Shown: positions 29,301 to 41,956, counted from the stretch's first letter. The stretch: 64,000 nucleotides of DNA from Fratercula arctica (GCA_947846985.1 CANTUZ010000003.1:55314096-55378095), one strand, 5' to 3'. The notes: generated by a model from the letters alone, not told the origin. Numbers and translations are program-made.

Positions 29301-30734
29301 ACTCACATATAAGTGCAATAGACAAAAATATGACTTCTCCAAAAGTGAACAATCTGAAGAAATAAAATGGATGCAGGTGCCTTAGTCAAGCTAGTTTTAT
29401 TTCCTAATGACTATAAAGAATGACCAGACCATGAACTCAGAGGTTATGCTTCATTTCTTGGGTACAGCACATTATGTTCTGAGCAATTTCTATTTGTAGT
29501 CTTGAAGCAGTTTTAATCTTCAAGTTCACTACAGACTTGACAGTTTTCCCTTCTTTTCCTTGGGTTGCAAAATAATCCTCTTTTCTGCTAGTTCCAGATG
29601 CTGCTGCAATGAATGCTAATTGGTTCAGTGGTGAGTACAGTAGATCCTGGGGTGGAATAGACTGTGGAGCAGAAAGTTAAGTGCTTCGTTCACTGGATTT
29701 TATGACTGAAGAAGGGGAGAGGGTAGCCCTCCCAATTTCATCATGTGGAAGTTGTTGTAGTCAAAAATGGTGATAAATCCAAAAGTGACATTTCTCAAGC
29801 TTCCAGGCTTGGGTGGAGATAAAAATTGCAATGGTGAAACTTTAATTCTTAAAGACTTAAACAAAATTATTGGAAATTATCAAAATACAAAAACAGGTTT
29901 TCGGGGACATTCAGAAAGAACAGGGTTAATAGTAATTAATTTCAGCTTCTAATTCCTTCAATAAATAAATAATGTTAGTTTAGAAGAGTGGCTGAAGCAG
30001 ATCATTGTTTGTGTTACCTTGCAAAGGTAATTTTCTCTCTTTTCCAAAATGTTCTTGATTATGTTATGATGACCTTCAGGTCTTTCATATAGCTCTTATA
30101 ATTAATGGAAGAAAAAGGATAAGAAATGGAACAACGAAGATATTTTTATACCCTAACATTTGTGGAAAAAATGAGGCGTAGAGGGGTACAAGTGAGCTGC
30201 CTGTGGTAGAGTAGGTCTCCAGGCTCACTTCAACCGAGTTTTGTACGCATGCCACCCCTGTCCTGCCACCCACACGGCCATTAGACCGTGCGACATATCC
30301 GCATTGCCTTTGTCCACCCTGAGGCTTTCCAGAGCCCTCTTCCTCTATCCAGGTCCATCTCCCGGGGTGGCAATGAAGGGCAGGTGTGGGACGCTGCCCG
30401 AGCCAGTGCTGAGCAGAGCCCACCTCGCTGCTCTCGCTGATGCTGTCAAAGCACTGCCCCATCCAAAGCGCCTTTGCCAACTCAAGTGCCTATGGCATTA
30501 GTAAAACAATGTAGTGAAAGCATGTGGGTGCACTCCATAAGAGAGGAAAACAACCGGCAAGTCTCAGAGGTTGATCTTTGGTTTTAAACTTCTCCCCTGA
30601 TAACTGTGTATTGAAATGACCATTTGAAACATCACAGGGGCATGCTGGGGTCATTAAAAAAGCTGTGAAAGAGTCCACTTCACTCTGCTTCCTTTTTTCC
30701 CCTTCCGCTGACTGTATGTTTGCTTCAGAACTCT

Positions 30735-30775
30735 GATTGCTTAAAGAGATTGCTTAAAGAGTGATTGCTTACAGA
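30735..30775. repeat. Three-copy 13-mer tandem repeat
   Basis: gattgcttaaaga occurs at 30735-30747 and 30748-30760, followed after two bases by a one-mismatch copy (gattgcttacaga) at 30763-30775. This is a small tandem array in intron 4 with no evident function. Confidence 0.8.
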
Positions 30776-31115
30776 GACCTTTTGCCTCAAATGATGTTTC
30801 TCGACAGCCACAAAACCCAAAATTTGGGTTATGATTGGAGCACAGCCTGGTACTTTAGTAAGGAGGTCAAACAAATGCTGAAAACCTCACGCTCTCTTGG
30901 ATGCAGCTGAACATACAAAAAACCTCCAAGTCATGCTGGACGTGACCTCAGGTCTTGGGGCAGGTTTACATAAAGCTTAAACCATCCGAGGTGGCTGGTG
31001 CCTCCCTAGCTGCCCGTCACTCACCTTTCACGCTGCTCCTTCCTGCCGGGTTATTTCATCAGCTGGCTGAACGTTGAACCAGCAGAACAGGGCAGCAGAG
31101 AGTAGCAGCCCCGGT

Positions 31116-31139
31116 GGGGCAGGGAGGGGGAGGAGGGGG
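31116..31139 (+). other. G-quadruplex motif
   Basis: Four G-runs of at least three (GGGG, GGG, GGGGG, GGGGG) are separated by loops of 2, 1 and 4 bases. This satisfies the usual G3+N1-7 pattern on the + (transcribed RNA) strand. It sits in a locally GC-rich, purine-rich stretch of intron 4 at about 31.0-31.16 kb. Folding is not shown by sequence alone. Confidence 0.75.
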
Positions 31140-31945
31140 AAGAACGAGGCAGAGAGGACAGCTTGTATTTATGAGCGTGTCTGTTGAGTTCATAAAAGTC
31201 AGGCAAGAATGCATAACCAGCCCCACGAATTATTTTAGCTGGATCTGCTTTTGATGGAAAACATTTTGCATATCAGCCACTTCTTACAAAAATGACAAAT
31301 GTAAAAAAAAAAAACAACCTCAAACCTACTTGCAACTGGCCTGAGTACTGATATAAATTTAGTGTGATGTAATTAACCGTTGCAGAGACAATAGAGAAAA
31401 GATGTATTACTTCATACTGTGTAATTTAGTCAGCAGTTAATAAATTTTGCATAGTATCGTTCTTCACCTGTGCAGGGAAGGATTCAGAGGACACCCTTCA
31501 AAAGAAAAGCCTTCACGTGCAGCTGATGGTCTGTTCCTACACTTAAAATCACTGGGAAGGGCTGCCATTGTCCCATTCTCAGTATGCAGACAATGTCCCG
31601 TGCGTTTTATTTGTAAGCCTGACCTCCCTGAGAAATAGCACAGCTCTCACCGCTGAAAGAGCCATGAAGTAGCATCTTACCGTTGTCAAAGCGTAGCCTG
31701 AGTCTGGGATGTCTGGATTACAGTCCAGGGATGAATGATAATTAACATGCTTTAAATAAATGCTATATAGTGCTGCAGGAATTTGTCACGTAATAATGAA
31801 TGTCGCTGGGCTTTGATCATTTGAAGTGCTTGTTTTTTGTACAGAAAACACATGTATGTCTCCCTTCCTGCTTTATAAAAACAGTATGATGAATTTTCAC
31901 TAGCAAACTGACAGACAGCTTTTACTAGCAATAATATCATATAGT

Positions 31946-31992
31946 AGTTGTTGTTGTTATAATAATAATAATAATAATTATTATTATTATTA
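31946..31992. repeat. Compound trinucleotide microsatellite, self-complementary
   Basis: A GTT tract passes into an (ATA)n tract and then an (ATT)n tract. The two A/T tracts are reverse complements and can pair as a hairpin. The minus-strand open frame across it (31752-32021) encodes runs of Asn and Tyr and is a repeat artefact. Confidence 0.85.
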
Positions 31993-32359
31993 AGATTTGT
32001 TGTTTTTTTAACAACTTTCAAAACTGCTTATTTAGAGGGGAAGGAAGTTTAGGCCTAGGATTTTTTACATAGGCAGTTACCTTGCCCAGATTAGTGAGCG
32101 TTTGAAAAGCAATTTGGAGTTAATGTTTGTTTAGTTCTCTGCCTCCAGGTTTTCTGCTCACACTCTAAACAATTTCCTCCCCAAGTCTAACTTGGTAAGG
32201 CTTTCTTTCCTTTTTGTCTTTGAGACAAGTTCAGTTGCGTCTCTTTTTTTTTGTTGTTGCTTTTCACCTTTTTACTGATTTGCAAGAAAGAGAGCTTGCA
32301 TTTGAGTTCAAGGAGGCTTCTCCCGCTCAAAGATTTTTGTGGCTGAAAGGACTAGAGAG

Positions 32360-32525
32360 TGTGTTGAGAGCCTGCCACACCTCCGGCCTAATCCTGCCTC
32401 CTCCTGGATGAGGCACTTAACCTCTCTGTGTTCTATCTATAAAATACATTTAATAATACTTAATGGCTTTACTGCCCTTTGAAAATGTAAAGTGCTATGT
32501 GAGTGCCGATTACTTTTATTATGTT
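32360..32525 (+). mobile_element. MIR-like SINE relic
   Basis: The segment reads cacttaacctctctgtg, then a tctataaaat stretch and an AATAATACTTA stretch, then tgtaaagtgctatgtgagtgc and an ATTACTTTTATTAT tail. That order matches the core and 3' tail of MIR-family SINEs, which were active in early amniotes. It is degraded and lacks a clear 5' tRNA-derived part. An L2/L3-type LINE tail is the alternative, since MIR shares its 3' end with such LINEs. The call is from memory of the family consensus. Confidence 0.55.
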
Positions 32526-35399
32526 CCCTGATGGAAGTCCTCAATGTATTTGTGTTAACTGGTTCTGCTAATGCACTTTCTGGAATAATCTTTGGTTAAC
32601 AAAGTGAAACAGTTGCAAAATAAAAACTTAGACAGGGCAGACACAGTGACACCTGCAAGGAGAGTCAGGACGTGAAAGCACGTAATTTCTCTGGGTATGT
32701 TTGTGATGTGTGTCAGCCATGGGCTTGAGCTACAACGCAACCCAGCTTGTCTTCTCTCCAAGCTGTCAGGGAGAGCACAGTGTGGAAGAAACCTCAAGCT
32801 TTGGACGTGCAGCCTGACCATCCACCAGCACAGGACAGATTTTCCCAGGCAATCAAATCCTGTGGAATAATTTGCTCGGGCTGCTGTTCAGTGAGAACTC
32901 GCTGTCCCCAAAACTCACAGGAGCACTCCAAAGCGAGTGGCTGGCTCCCTGGGCTGGTTGTTCCCACAGCCCCACTGGTCCAGCCCATGGTCCGTCTCCC
33001 CAGCAGCGGTGTCAGCCAAGCTGGTGCTGTGCTGTGGGCTTCTGATGTTTCTCTCGGGCAAGACAGCAGTATTTCATAAAAATGTGGCAAGGGTTTGTCA
33101 GGAGAAGAGAATGTATGTCTGACCAGCATCGATGATCTGTCACTACCCTTGAAGTGTTTCCACAGCCCTAAATCCAGATTGTGCAAAGTACTTGGTGCAA
33201 AGTACTGACTTCGAGTAGACCAGCTTCCACTTGGCTAGCTTCTTTGCAAGCTTGCTTTGGCATAGGAAATTTGAAATAGGACAGAATTTATTAGATCTGA
33301 TGTATGCAGAGTACATTCGGATGTAGTTTAGACTGGTGTGTATCTGAAGAAGGATGGAGAGATTCTTGTCCCAAACGAGGCATTGGCCGTTTGGACCAGG
33401 AATGGCCTCAGAAACTTTTTAGTCTCCTCATCCTGAAAAGACATGGACTGGACAGGTCTGAAAAAAGTATGCGCTTTTTGTGCAAGCAGAAAGCACTGAG
33501 TGAAGTCGTGATAACTTTACACATTCCTGGAAAATGGTTGAAACTGTTCTCATTTACTTGAGAAATGCATTTTGGAACTGTCACGGTGCAGCTTTTAGGT
33601 GGAAGCAGAACAGATCAGCTCCTAGAAATGGAATCTGAAATAAAAGCGACAAATGTGACATCCCTGCAGCATCCTGCTTTGGGGACAGCTACAGGGTGGA
33701 GTTTGGCCGGGGTGGTACACCCGTCAAACTGTAACGCGGGTCTCCTAAGGCGAGCTCAGGGAGGATGGAAACATCCCGCAGAGGAGAAGAGCAAACGTTT
33801 GTTTGATCTTGACATTCATTACGAATACAGACCGTGAAAGAGGGGCCTCATGATCCTTCTGACTTTTTGGGTTTTGCCCAAAACCCCAAATATCCCTAAC
33901 TCATATTATGTTTACGCCTGTAAATTGTAATTGTTATTTTTCAGAAAGAGGTTTAGAAACATCAGAGCTGAAAATGGCAAATGTGAAGTAATTTTTTTAA
34001 AAGGAATTAACAGTAATTAAGAGCAGATGCTCTTCTCTCTGATCTCATCTCAATTCATTTCTGACAGACTGTTTAGGCTTAGGGGAGACAGTATATAAAT
34101 TTGGATTGCTTTTCTGCTATATTACAATTACACAGGCAGTGAAAATAGAGAATTCTGAAAGAGCAGACAAAGTATTCAGAGGCTCTAACAATTGTGCCAC
34201 TTGCTCTGTGTTTGCCTTTCAGACTTTCCTCCCTGGAACTCAGCAAATTGTAGTTCATTTTTTATGACCCCACTTACAGAAACAAAAATAATGTCCCTTT
34301 AAAAAAAATTGAAATTACGAGACTACATTTTTTAGCAAAATATTTAGACTGAAAATGTTGGATTTAGAGCTTTGTGATTTTCAGTCCTCAAAACAGGTTG
34401 TGATTTCAAACACTGGCATGTTTCTTACAATTTTGGTCTGAAGATCTGTGGAAAGAAGTAGGAATAGGTAGCATTATAGAAAAAGCTGTGTGAATACTGA
34501 GTCTTACGGAAAATAGTGTTTGTGATTCTCTGATTCACTTGTCCTTGGACTCAGTTTTGCCCTGCTGTCATTGTGTACAGACAAGGCTATAGTCAAGGTG
34601 CCAGTTTCAGCCACTTCTTAGCTTTTAGCCACCTCTTAACTAAGAAGTTTCAGGGCTCAGCCTTAAGGGTTGAAGAGGCTGAGTGATCCATGCAAGTTCA
34701 GACCAAAATGTCATCTTATGTGCTAGATAAATGTGTGGACATCGCCTCACCTCTCTCTGCTTGAAGTGGGGAGGTTGGGCACTGAGCTGGTGGCACAACA
34801 ACAAGCACAGATTTCATGTCTTTGTCAAACTGTGGTGGCTGAGCTATTGGTCCTCCAATTGCTTTGGGTTAGGAGAAACAGACGCTGTTTTTCCTCTTCT
34901 TGGCTGTTTCTTGAGAATAGAACTTGTTGGAGGAATTATTTTTCTGTTTGTCTGTTTCATCGACTTAGATATTTTTGTCTATATAAACCTCTCTTAATTT
35001 GGTTGCCTTATTGAATGGTTGCTAGCTATTAGGTTGCAGCACTCACCACTATTTTCCTGCTGTCTTTGCCAACCTAATTGGTCTTTTATTCCAAATGTGG
35101 CCTATTACATGACCATTGCATAGCTGAGATACTGTACTGAGTTGTAAATAACAGCCTTTTTCTGTGGTTGTACCCTGTTTTCAAAACACTGCATTAAGAT
35201 AGAAGAAAATACTGGTTCATCTGTGCAAACTTAAGACACATGATGTAGGAATGTTCTGATTTCCCACAACATTTTTATGTAGTATAACATCCTATATTTT
35301 TTGCTATCAGAGATATTACAAAAATTCCTGTTGCTATCAATGTAAAGGCTTTCCAGAAAAGCAGGCAGGACATTTAGGAAAGAGATAACCTTTGGAGTT

Positions 35400-35615
35400 C
35401 AACAGTTAGGGCTATGTTGTTCAGCATATTCATAAGTTAGCTGGAAAAAAGGAGTGAATAGTGGTGATAAAAAATATGGATGATATTAAATTGACTGAGA
35501 TGATGAAGACAAGGGCAGACTGAAAAACTGTGCAGTCCTAGTCTCACTGTCTCTGAAAGGATGTAGTTGAACTGGAAAATGCTCCAAGGACAAGATGAGT
35601 TCAAAGGTGAATAGG
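35400..35615 (+). mobile_element. Old CR1/L3-type LINE fragment (reverse transcriptase region)
   Basis: The + strand reads like the decayed RT segment around the second half of the polymerase domain: a NIFI-like stretch (ttcagcatattcataag), then words corresponding to the FADDTKL-type catalytic region with substitutions. There is no open frame through it. It is immediately followed by a separate, better preserved CR1 3' tail. Confidence 0.55.
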
Positions 35616-35629
35616 ATAGTGATGTTTTT

Positions 35630-35713
35630 TGTCAGAGTTAGGTTGATGGTTGGACTAGATGATCTGAAAGGTCTCTTCCAACCTAGGCGATTCTATGATT
35701 TGATGATTCTGTG
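35630..35713 (+). mobile_element. CR1 LINE 3' tail, strongly 5'-truncated
   Basis: The sequence contains ggttggactagatgatctga, aggtctcttccaacct and a terminal pair of GATTCTATGAT / GATGATTCTGTG repeats, the hallmark 3' end of CR1 with its short terminal repeat. Only about 85 bp is present, so nearly the whole body is missing. Confidence 0.85.
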
Positions 35714-35830
35714 TGAGGAATGACTGAATATACTAAAACTGTGTGGAAAAGAGAAGATTAGCAGTGAGATGACCTACGGAATAATGGTATCTTCCAATAA
35801 AATAATTACATGCATCAAATGAAAGTAAGA

Positions 35831-35848
35831 TTTTTTTTTTTTTTTTTT
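35831..35848. repeat. T18 homopolymer followed by CAG
   Basis: Eighteen T residues are followed directly by CAG. This resembles a strong 3' splice site, but no donor-bounded, conserved open exon follows, so it is listed as a simple repeat. Confidence 0.7.
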
Positions 35849-38800
35849 CAGAACAACAGGAGATTATTATTTTCCCAGTGTTAACTTGGAGTCTGAAACT
35901 TCTTAGCAGAGAGTACCACTTCCAGAGTATATAAAAAATCTGAAGTAGATTAAATGCCTATGTGGATTCACAAAGCATCTGGTGGAAAAAGTTGTTAAGG
36001 GACATTAAGCAGAAAAAGACCATCTTTGGTTCTGGAAGTCCCTGAGCCACATACCACTGGAGCCTGAGAAAGCTTTCTGTAGAAGCATATGTTTGTCCTG
36101 CTGTATGTTTTGCTGTAAGCATCTGGTATCAATTGATATTGTAAATGGCGTACTTTGCTAGATGGACCTTTGCTATTGCTTTTAAATCTTTTTACTGCTT
36201 TTGCTTTACTTTCCTTCAAAGCATCTGGAGAAAGAGTCATTCTTTATGGAATGATGTTGTTTATTGTTGTGCAAAAATTGGATGAAATTTATATTTGAGG
36301 TACCCATTGGTAATTAAGACATATGGTATTAACATATAGGTAGGATTACAAAGAAGATTGCTTTATCATTTGTTGTGGGAAGAGGAATAGTCTGGACACC
36401 TTGGGCACCTTATAGTTATGTCTTAAGAATTTTAGTAGAAGCTGCAAAATGATCATAATTAAATAATCCCCAAATGATAGTAAGTACCCAGTGGAGGATT
36501 TATTATTATAGGATTAAATCTGCAAGGACACTAGATATTGGGTCTTAGAGAAAATGTTAATTGCTAAAGAAATTATTTCTGATAAAACACTACTTATTAG
36601 GTCAAAAGTCACTAAAGCAAATGATGAATTTATGAGTTTCAAAATATTTGATTGGTAAAATTTGACATATATATATGTATGTTGTTGCTGGTTATTTGAG
36701 AGGATTGCAGGGTTCACAATATATGTTACAGTAGCAATAAATGAGAACCATCTGAGCTTTATGTTGTTCCTTACTGCAACCAAACAACCTTGTGCATAAA
36801 TCACTTCTCTGTTGTTGTCAGAGGTACATGTTTTACTTAATACTACTTCCAGAGTCTTTGTGTTCTTTGACAGCAACCCTTCCCTTTGAGCAATGGCCCA
36901 AATTCCCAGTGTACAAAGAGATTTGCTCATACCTGTTGTAGACGGTTGCTGCCTTCCTTGTTTAGGATGGTAAGATCATACAATTTTGGATTCACAAGTC
37001 TAATGTCACCTTTAGAGAGTCATGCTTGCTGAAGTAGTTTTTTTATAGCTTTTCCTCCATGGCTCCACTGCTGCTTCAGGGTGTCTTATTGTCTGGAAGA
37101 AAGATATTTGTATCGTATTGTCACTGATGCGGCACATACTGCTGCTTTATATTAGAAAGGATAATCTGTTTAATTTGAATATCACTGTTCTGTATTCTAC
37201 ATATAACAAATTTAATTGCCACCTACTCTTAGCTTAGTGCTCAGAAGATCTTTCTGGCTTTTCAGAAGTTCAGATTTCCGTATTTATACAAGAGTTCGTG
37301 GAACAATTATTGTGTTCTGTGTTGGCAGTCACTCAAAAATTCTGTTAATTTTTCTGTGTATGAAAAAGGGATGGTCCAGCCATGGCTTTTATTCCATAAG
37401 TGTGTTTCTCCTGCCAAGCATGTGACATATGAATGGTTTAATGGAAGTTTAGGTCTTGTGGGTTTTGGCCACACAAGGATGTTGATATGTCTCATGAGGT
37501 CAAACAATTGGTCAGTCTGGTATATGGAGTCAGCTGTAGGTTATATCCATAAGCTGCACCTAATTAATTTATCAACAGTGAAGTGAAGGTCTTCCTTTTT
37601 CCTTAAAGCACAATAACAAAACATTTAGAATTCAACAATATCTTTTCTTTCAGAACTTGTCAGCATTAAAAGAAGACTGATATTTGAGAATGCAGTGCAC
37701 ATTTAAACATAATTTTAGTGACATTAAAGTGCAGCATGCTCTGAGTGATGAAGTGACTAATGATTTATTCATCACTTAATTTAACCTTCTGTAACATTAT
37801 TCTGAATTAGCTTGCTTGAACAAGAGTATGTCTTAAAAATAATAATTAAATCTTGATTAACATTTCTAATGATAGCAAATTCATGGAATCTTAGTATGTT
37901 GCTTAGATAATAACTACTTTTGTTGTTAACAATGGCCCCTCATTTGTAATCTGGCTTGGAGCAGGTTTAGCTTCCAGCATGGGCTTCTGTGTGTTATGCC
38001 ATTACCTTTTGTAATGCCTTTCTCTTTTTCTTTAGATATTTACCCATTGCAGTCCCTTAAGGCCTCTAGCCTATTTAGCTTCACAAAGAGTAACTAAATT
38101 CCTCTTATTCCTTACTAGAAGACATGTTTTTCAATGCTTTATTCATTTTCACGTTTTTCTATCATTCTGTCCAACTTCTCATCCTGCTTAAAGAATGGTT
38201 ACCAGATTCAGGTGACACAGAGGTAATTTAACTTCCTTACTCTCTCAGAGTTTCCCTGGCCTTATAAAGGTCATCTTTATTAGATGCAGCTTCCCTCTGG
38301 AATTTCAAACTGGAATGAATTTTCTCTGTCATTTCAAAGTCCTCTTCGTAGCTGCTACTGTTTCCATCTTGTATGTATGCATAATGTGCATGGTTTCAAA
38401 CCTATGTTCCTATATCTTTTATGATGAAGCTAGTGAGTCATTTAGATGGCTTACATTATCAACCTGAATTTTTGCATTATTTCCCACATCTGAATCATGA
38501 TTTCCGTTTTCTTTTATCATGTCATCATTAAAAAAAAGTCTAGGGTAAAGAAGAAAACTGTATGGTGTTCCTCTAGAAACACTTCAGTTCATTACTTCAT
38601 TACCATTACGTACTAATACGTGTCATTTAAAATATTTTAATTTGGTTAATGTGTTGCGTGTTTTTACAAAATCAAATGTTCTGTAGAAATCAGTTTCATC
38701 AAAACTATAATTTTTATCAACTAAACTTATAGTGTCACCTAAAATGCCATCAAGTTAATTTGATAAGGTTTTCTATGAATTGCAGTGGATGTGTATTATT

Positions 38801-41067
38801 ATTTCACATACTTTTAAACCTGCAGTAATCAAGGTTTGTCTTAGCTGTTTTGTTAGAGAACCCAAAGTAGATGTCAGGTTGACAGATCATTTAATGCTTT
38901 AAACTATGGACTCACAATCAGGTTTCTTCTTCATCCTAGTTTTTTGAAATTTCCTTAGCTTCACTGAAATAAGAGTTAATATTCCAGACAGCAATAATAT
39001 TGTTGGCCAAACCTTTCAAGTTTTTTAATGCAAAGTATTCACATTCAGGCACTTGAAAAGATGTTAGTGTTGAACAGTATATTTCTGTTCTCAGAGCAGG
39101 CTAACAAAATATCCCACCTCTACAATGCTAGGGAGGTTATTTATTAGCTTTCTTTTTTGCTTTCTCTTTTTAGTTTTTCGTGCAGATTACTTAGCCTTGG
39201 TGCAATCTGAAATTTCGTATGTGGAGTTGGGGAAAAATAGAGCTAATAAAGAGACAGGGCTTAAAAGGGGTTTGAGAATAGGTGCAGTAAAAAAACGACC
39301 AAGACAGTGTGGAGAACAAAGCAAAACATTTTAGCATCCAGAATATTGTAGAATGAGCAGAGTTTTATAGGACAGTGAATTGCCACAGTAGTAACAAGCT
39401 CAGTTTTTCTGAAACAATCAAAGCAACTCAATCTGCTGTATCATAGCGTGCAGCCACGTGAAATGATGGCAATGTAACTGACTTGTAATGCACCGATTGC
39501 AAACCTCAGACACCACATGGGGACTGGTGTCCCTGCATTGCTGTGGTATTCTTCAAACATAGGCAAAAACACTATATTATTATGCGTTGTCATACTAAGG
39601 CAATACTTAATAGGAAACATAGTGTTTATTTTTTGTTCTCCATAAATATACAGCAGTTTCTTTCTGCCAATTTCATTCTTGAGTGCTGTAATCAATGCTT
39701 TGTAGTTCAGAGTGTTGCTCTTTTAAGTCTCAGCTCTATTGCTTCAGGCTGTTTGGTGACTCAGGCAAATGCCATTCCATCAGTCTGTGAAGTCTGAAAG
39801 TCATATTTTGGTAATAAAGAAAAAATAAAGGAGAAGACACCTTTTTTTTTTAATAGTTCAGCTCTTTCATGAAAATAGCAGTTAATACAGCTGTCTAAAT
39901 TCACTCCTAATGATTGATAGATGAGTTTAATTTCAAATGTGTCAAAGCTGTTTCCTTCTTTTGAATGATTCTTTATGAATAGACTGATTAGCTCGCTCAG
40001 ATGTTTTCATTAAAAATAATTATATCAACAACCCTTTTGGTGATAGAAGATTAATCTATTAATAGAAGAAGATGATATTTTCTAAGTTATTGTGAACTAT
40101 ATTTTGTTCCTTTTTTCCTCTTTGTTATTTGAGAATATATTTCATAGCACAACATTTAACTTTAAAAATATGTGTTGGGTTTTTTTTCCCTGAAGATAGT
40201 ACTTGAGAGAATGTCAGCTATCTTACTCGAAACTGACAAAATACAAAAGCAAAATCACTGCCATTTACTGGGCTGGTAAGGTGGCTTACCCCGTAACTTG
40301 TATTCTGAAGACCAATTTGATTACAATTGAAAAAAATATGCCAAAGTTCAATAATCTATTTCACATATAACACTGAGTAAAAGATAAATAAGATCTCTTT
40401 TAAGGGAACTTCTACACATTTCATTTTAGCAAGTTCATGCTAATTTCAAAGCATAACTTATGCTAGGATCTAACAAATTGTATTATGCAATCTCCACTTA
40501 CGTTTTCGGATTGAAAGTAACACTCATGAAAAGTGAAACTCTCAAATAGGGAATGATATAATCTGTTCCATGAAATGAAAACAGGAATGACCACTGTCAT
40601 GACACTTTCATGTATACCTTCATTGTTATTCTTTCATATTCATATTTTAGTATTGTTATAAACAACTTTGCATTTATTGTTTCTAGCATTGTTTAAATAC
40701 AGAGTAAAACAAGTCACCTCCTTCCTCCTGGTGCTGTAGTCCAATAGAAATAAAAGCAAGTGGTTCATCAGCGAATTCTGATTGTGCACTGGTCAGCATT
40801 TGCTTGCTAGTTTATTTGAAATGCTGTATTGGGCCCTCTTCCACATAGGCACGGCACTTACAGCATGGTGATTTGGTCAGGAGTCTGTAAAACAGCATTC
40901 CACCAGAAGTGGTGTAGGATTAGCCAATCAGAGCTATTTTATAAAAGGCATTTTTCCATTTTCCCTCCATCGTGACCACTGCTCTGGCTGCTCATTTCCT
41001 CAGCATGCCCTGGCTTCCCAGGCCACTAACAACAGGTGCGGGGATGGAGATGTTCACCTGGCTCTTG

Positions 41068-41086
41068 CCCTGCCCTTGGGGCAGGG
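41068..41086. other. GC-rich perfect inverted repeat upstream of exon 5
   Basis: CCCTGCCC at 41068-41075 and GGGCAGGG at 41079-41086 form 8-bp perfect arms around a 3-nt spacer. It lies about 235 bp upstream of exon 5 in a small GC-rich patch. It could form a stable RNA hairpin; no role is known. Confidence 0.7.
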
Positions 41087-41253
41087 TGCAGCCAGGAGAC
41101 AACCAGGGGGCTAGAAAGTGCTGACTTCTGTAGAATGGAGCCACAGTGGACCTAATAATGGACAAAACTCAGCCCAAAATGTAAAGAGGACAAATATCTC
41201 TTTTATTGCTTTTTCTTGTCGGTTACCCAGCTGTGGTGCACTTCTTAACCTGA

Positions 41254-41460
<207 letters not shown>

Positions 41461-41931
41461 TGAGTCTGCATGTTGCTGTGAATTATTTAATTGAATGTAT
41501 TTCTACTGCTATCAGATTAATTTTTAGCTTGTAGTCATACCACTGATACTACAGTTTGACAGTAGATCACAAGTTAAACAGAGTTACAGTAGGTTGGACT
41601 GGAAAAGGAGCTCTCAGAAATGTAGAAATGCTCTGGAAAGAGATGCTGGTCATTTATTAGACAAGTAACGCATGTGAAAGTCACCTGCTGCTGGAAGTGC
41701 TTTCTTTCAAAGGTAGCAGGAAATTTCTCTTATAATCTGTAGTTTGTTGCAAACCTAAATTAAATTAAAATTAAATACAGAACCATAGTCACTTCCGTTC
41801 AGATAATTATTTCTGCTTACCTAAAATACTCCTAGTTAGTCTTAGTTAGAATTGGTTTATCCAAGCAGACAGACAAAATCTTTGAAGCAAATCCTGGTGG
41901 AGTCTCTTATTTGCAGAGAATACATTAGAGC

Positions 41932-41956
41932 GTTTTGTTTTGTTTTGTTTTGTTTT
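41932..41956. repeat. (GTTTT)5 microsatellite
   Basis: Five uninterrupted GTTTT units lie about 470 bp downstream of exon 5. This is a simple repeat. Confidence 0.9.

Noticed and set aside
30940..30960. TGACCT-c-AGGTCT, resembling everted nuclear-receptor half-sites in intron 4
   Set aside because: Short half-sites occur often by chance; no palindromic GGTCAnnnTGACC estrogen response element was found by eye.
31752..32021. Minus-strand frame with runs of Asn and Tyr
   Set aside because: It is produced by reading through the trinucleotide microsatellite.
32747..33186. Frames of 110 and 130 codons on opposite strands in a GC-richer patch
   Set aside because: Opposite-strand frames of similar length in GC-rich sequence are expected by composition; no protein family recognised.
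36514..36930. 138-codon minus-strand frame in intron 4
   Set aside because: It is among the longer non-CR1 frames, but it has AT-biased composition and no motif I recognise; no support as a gene.
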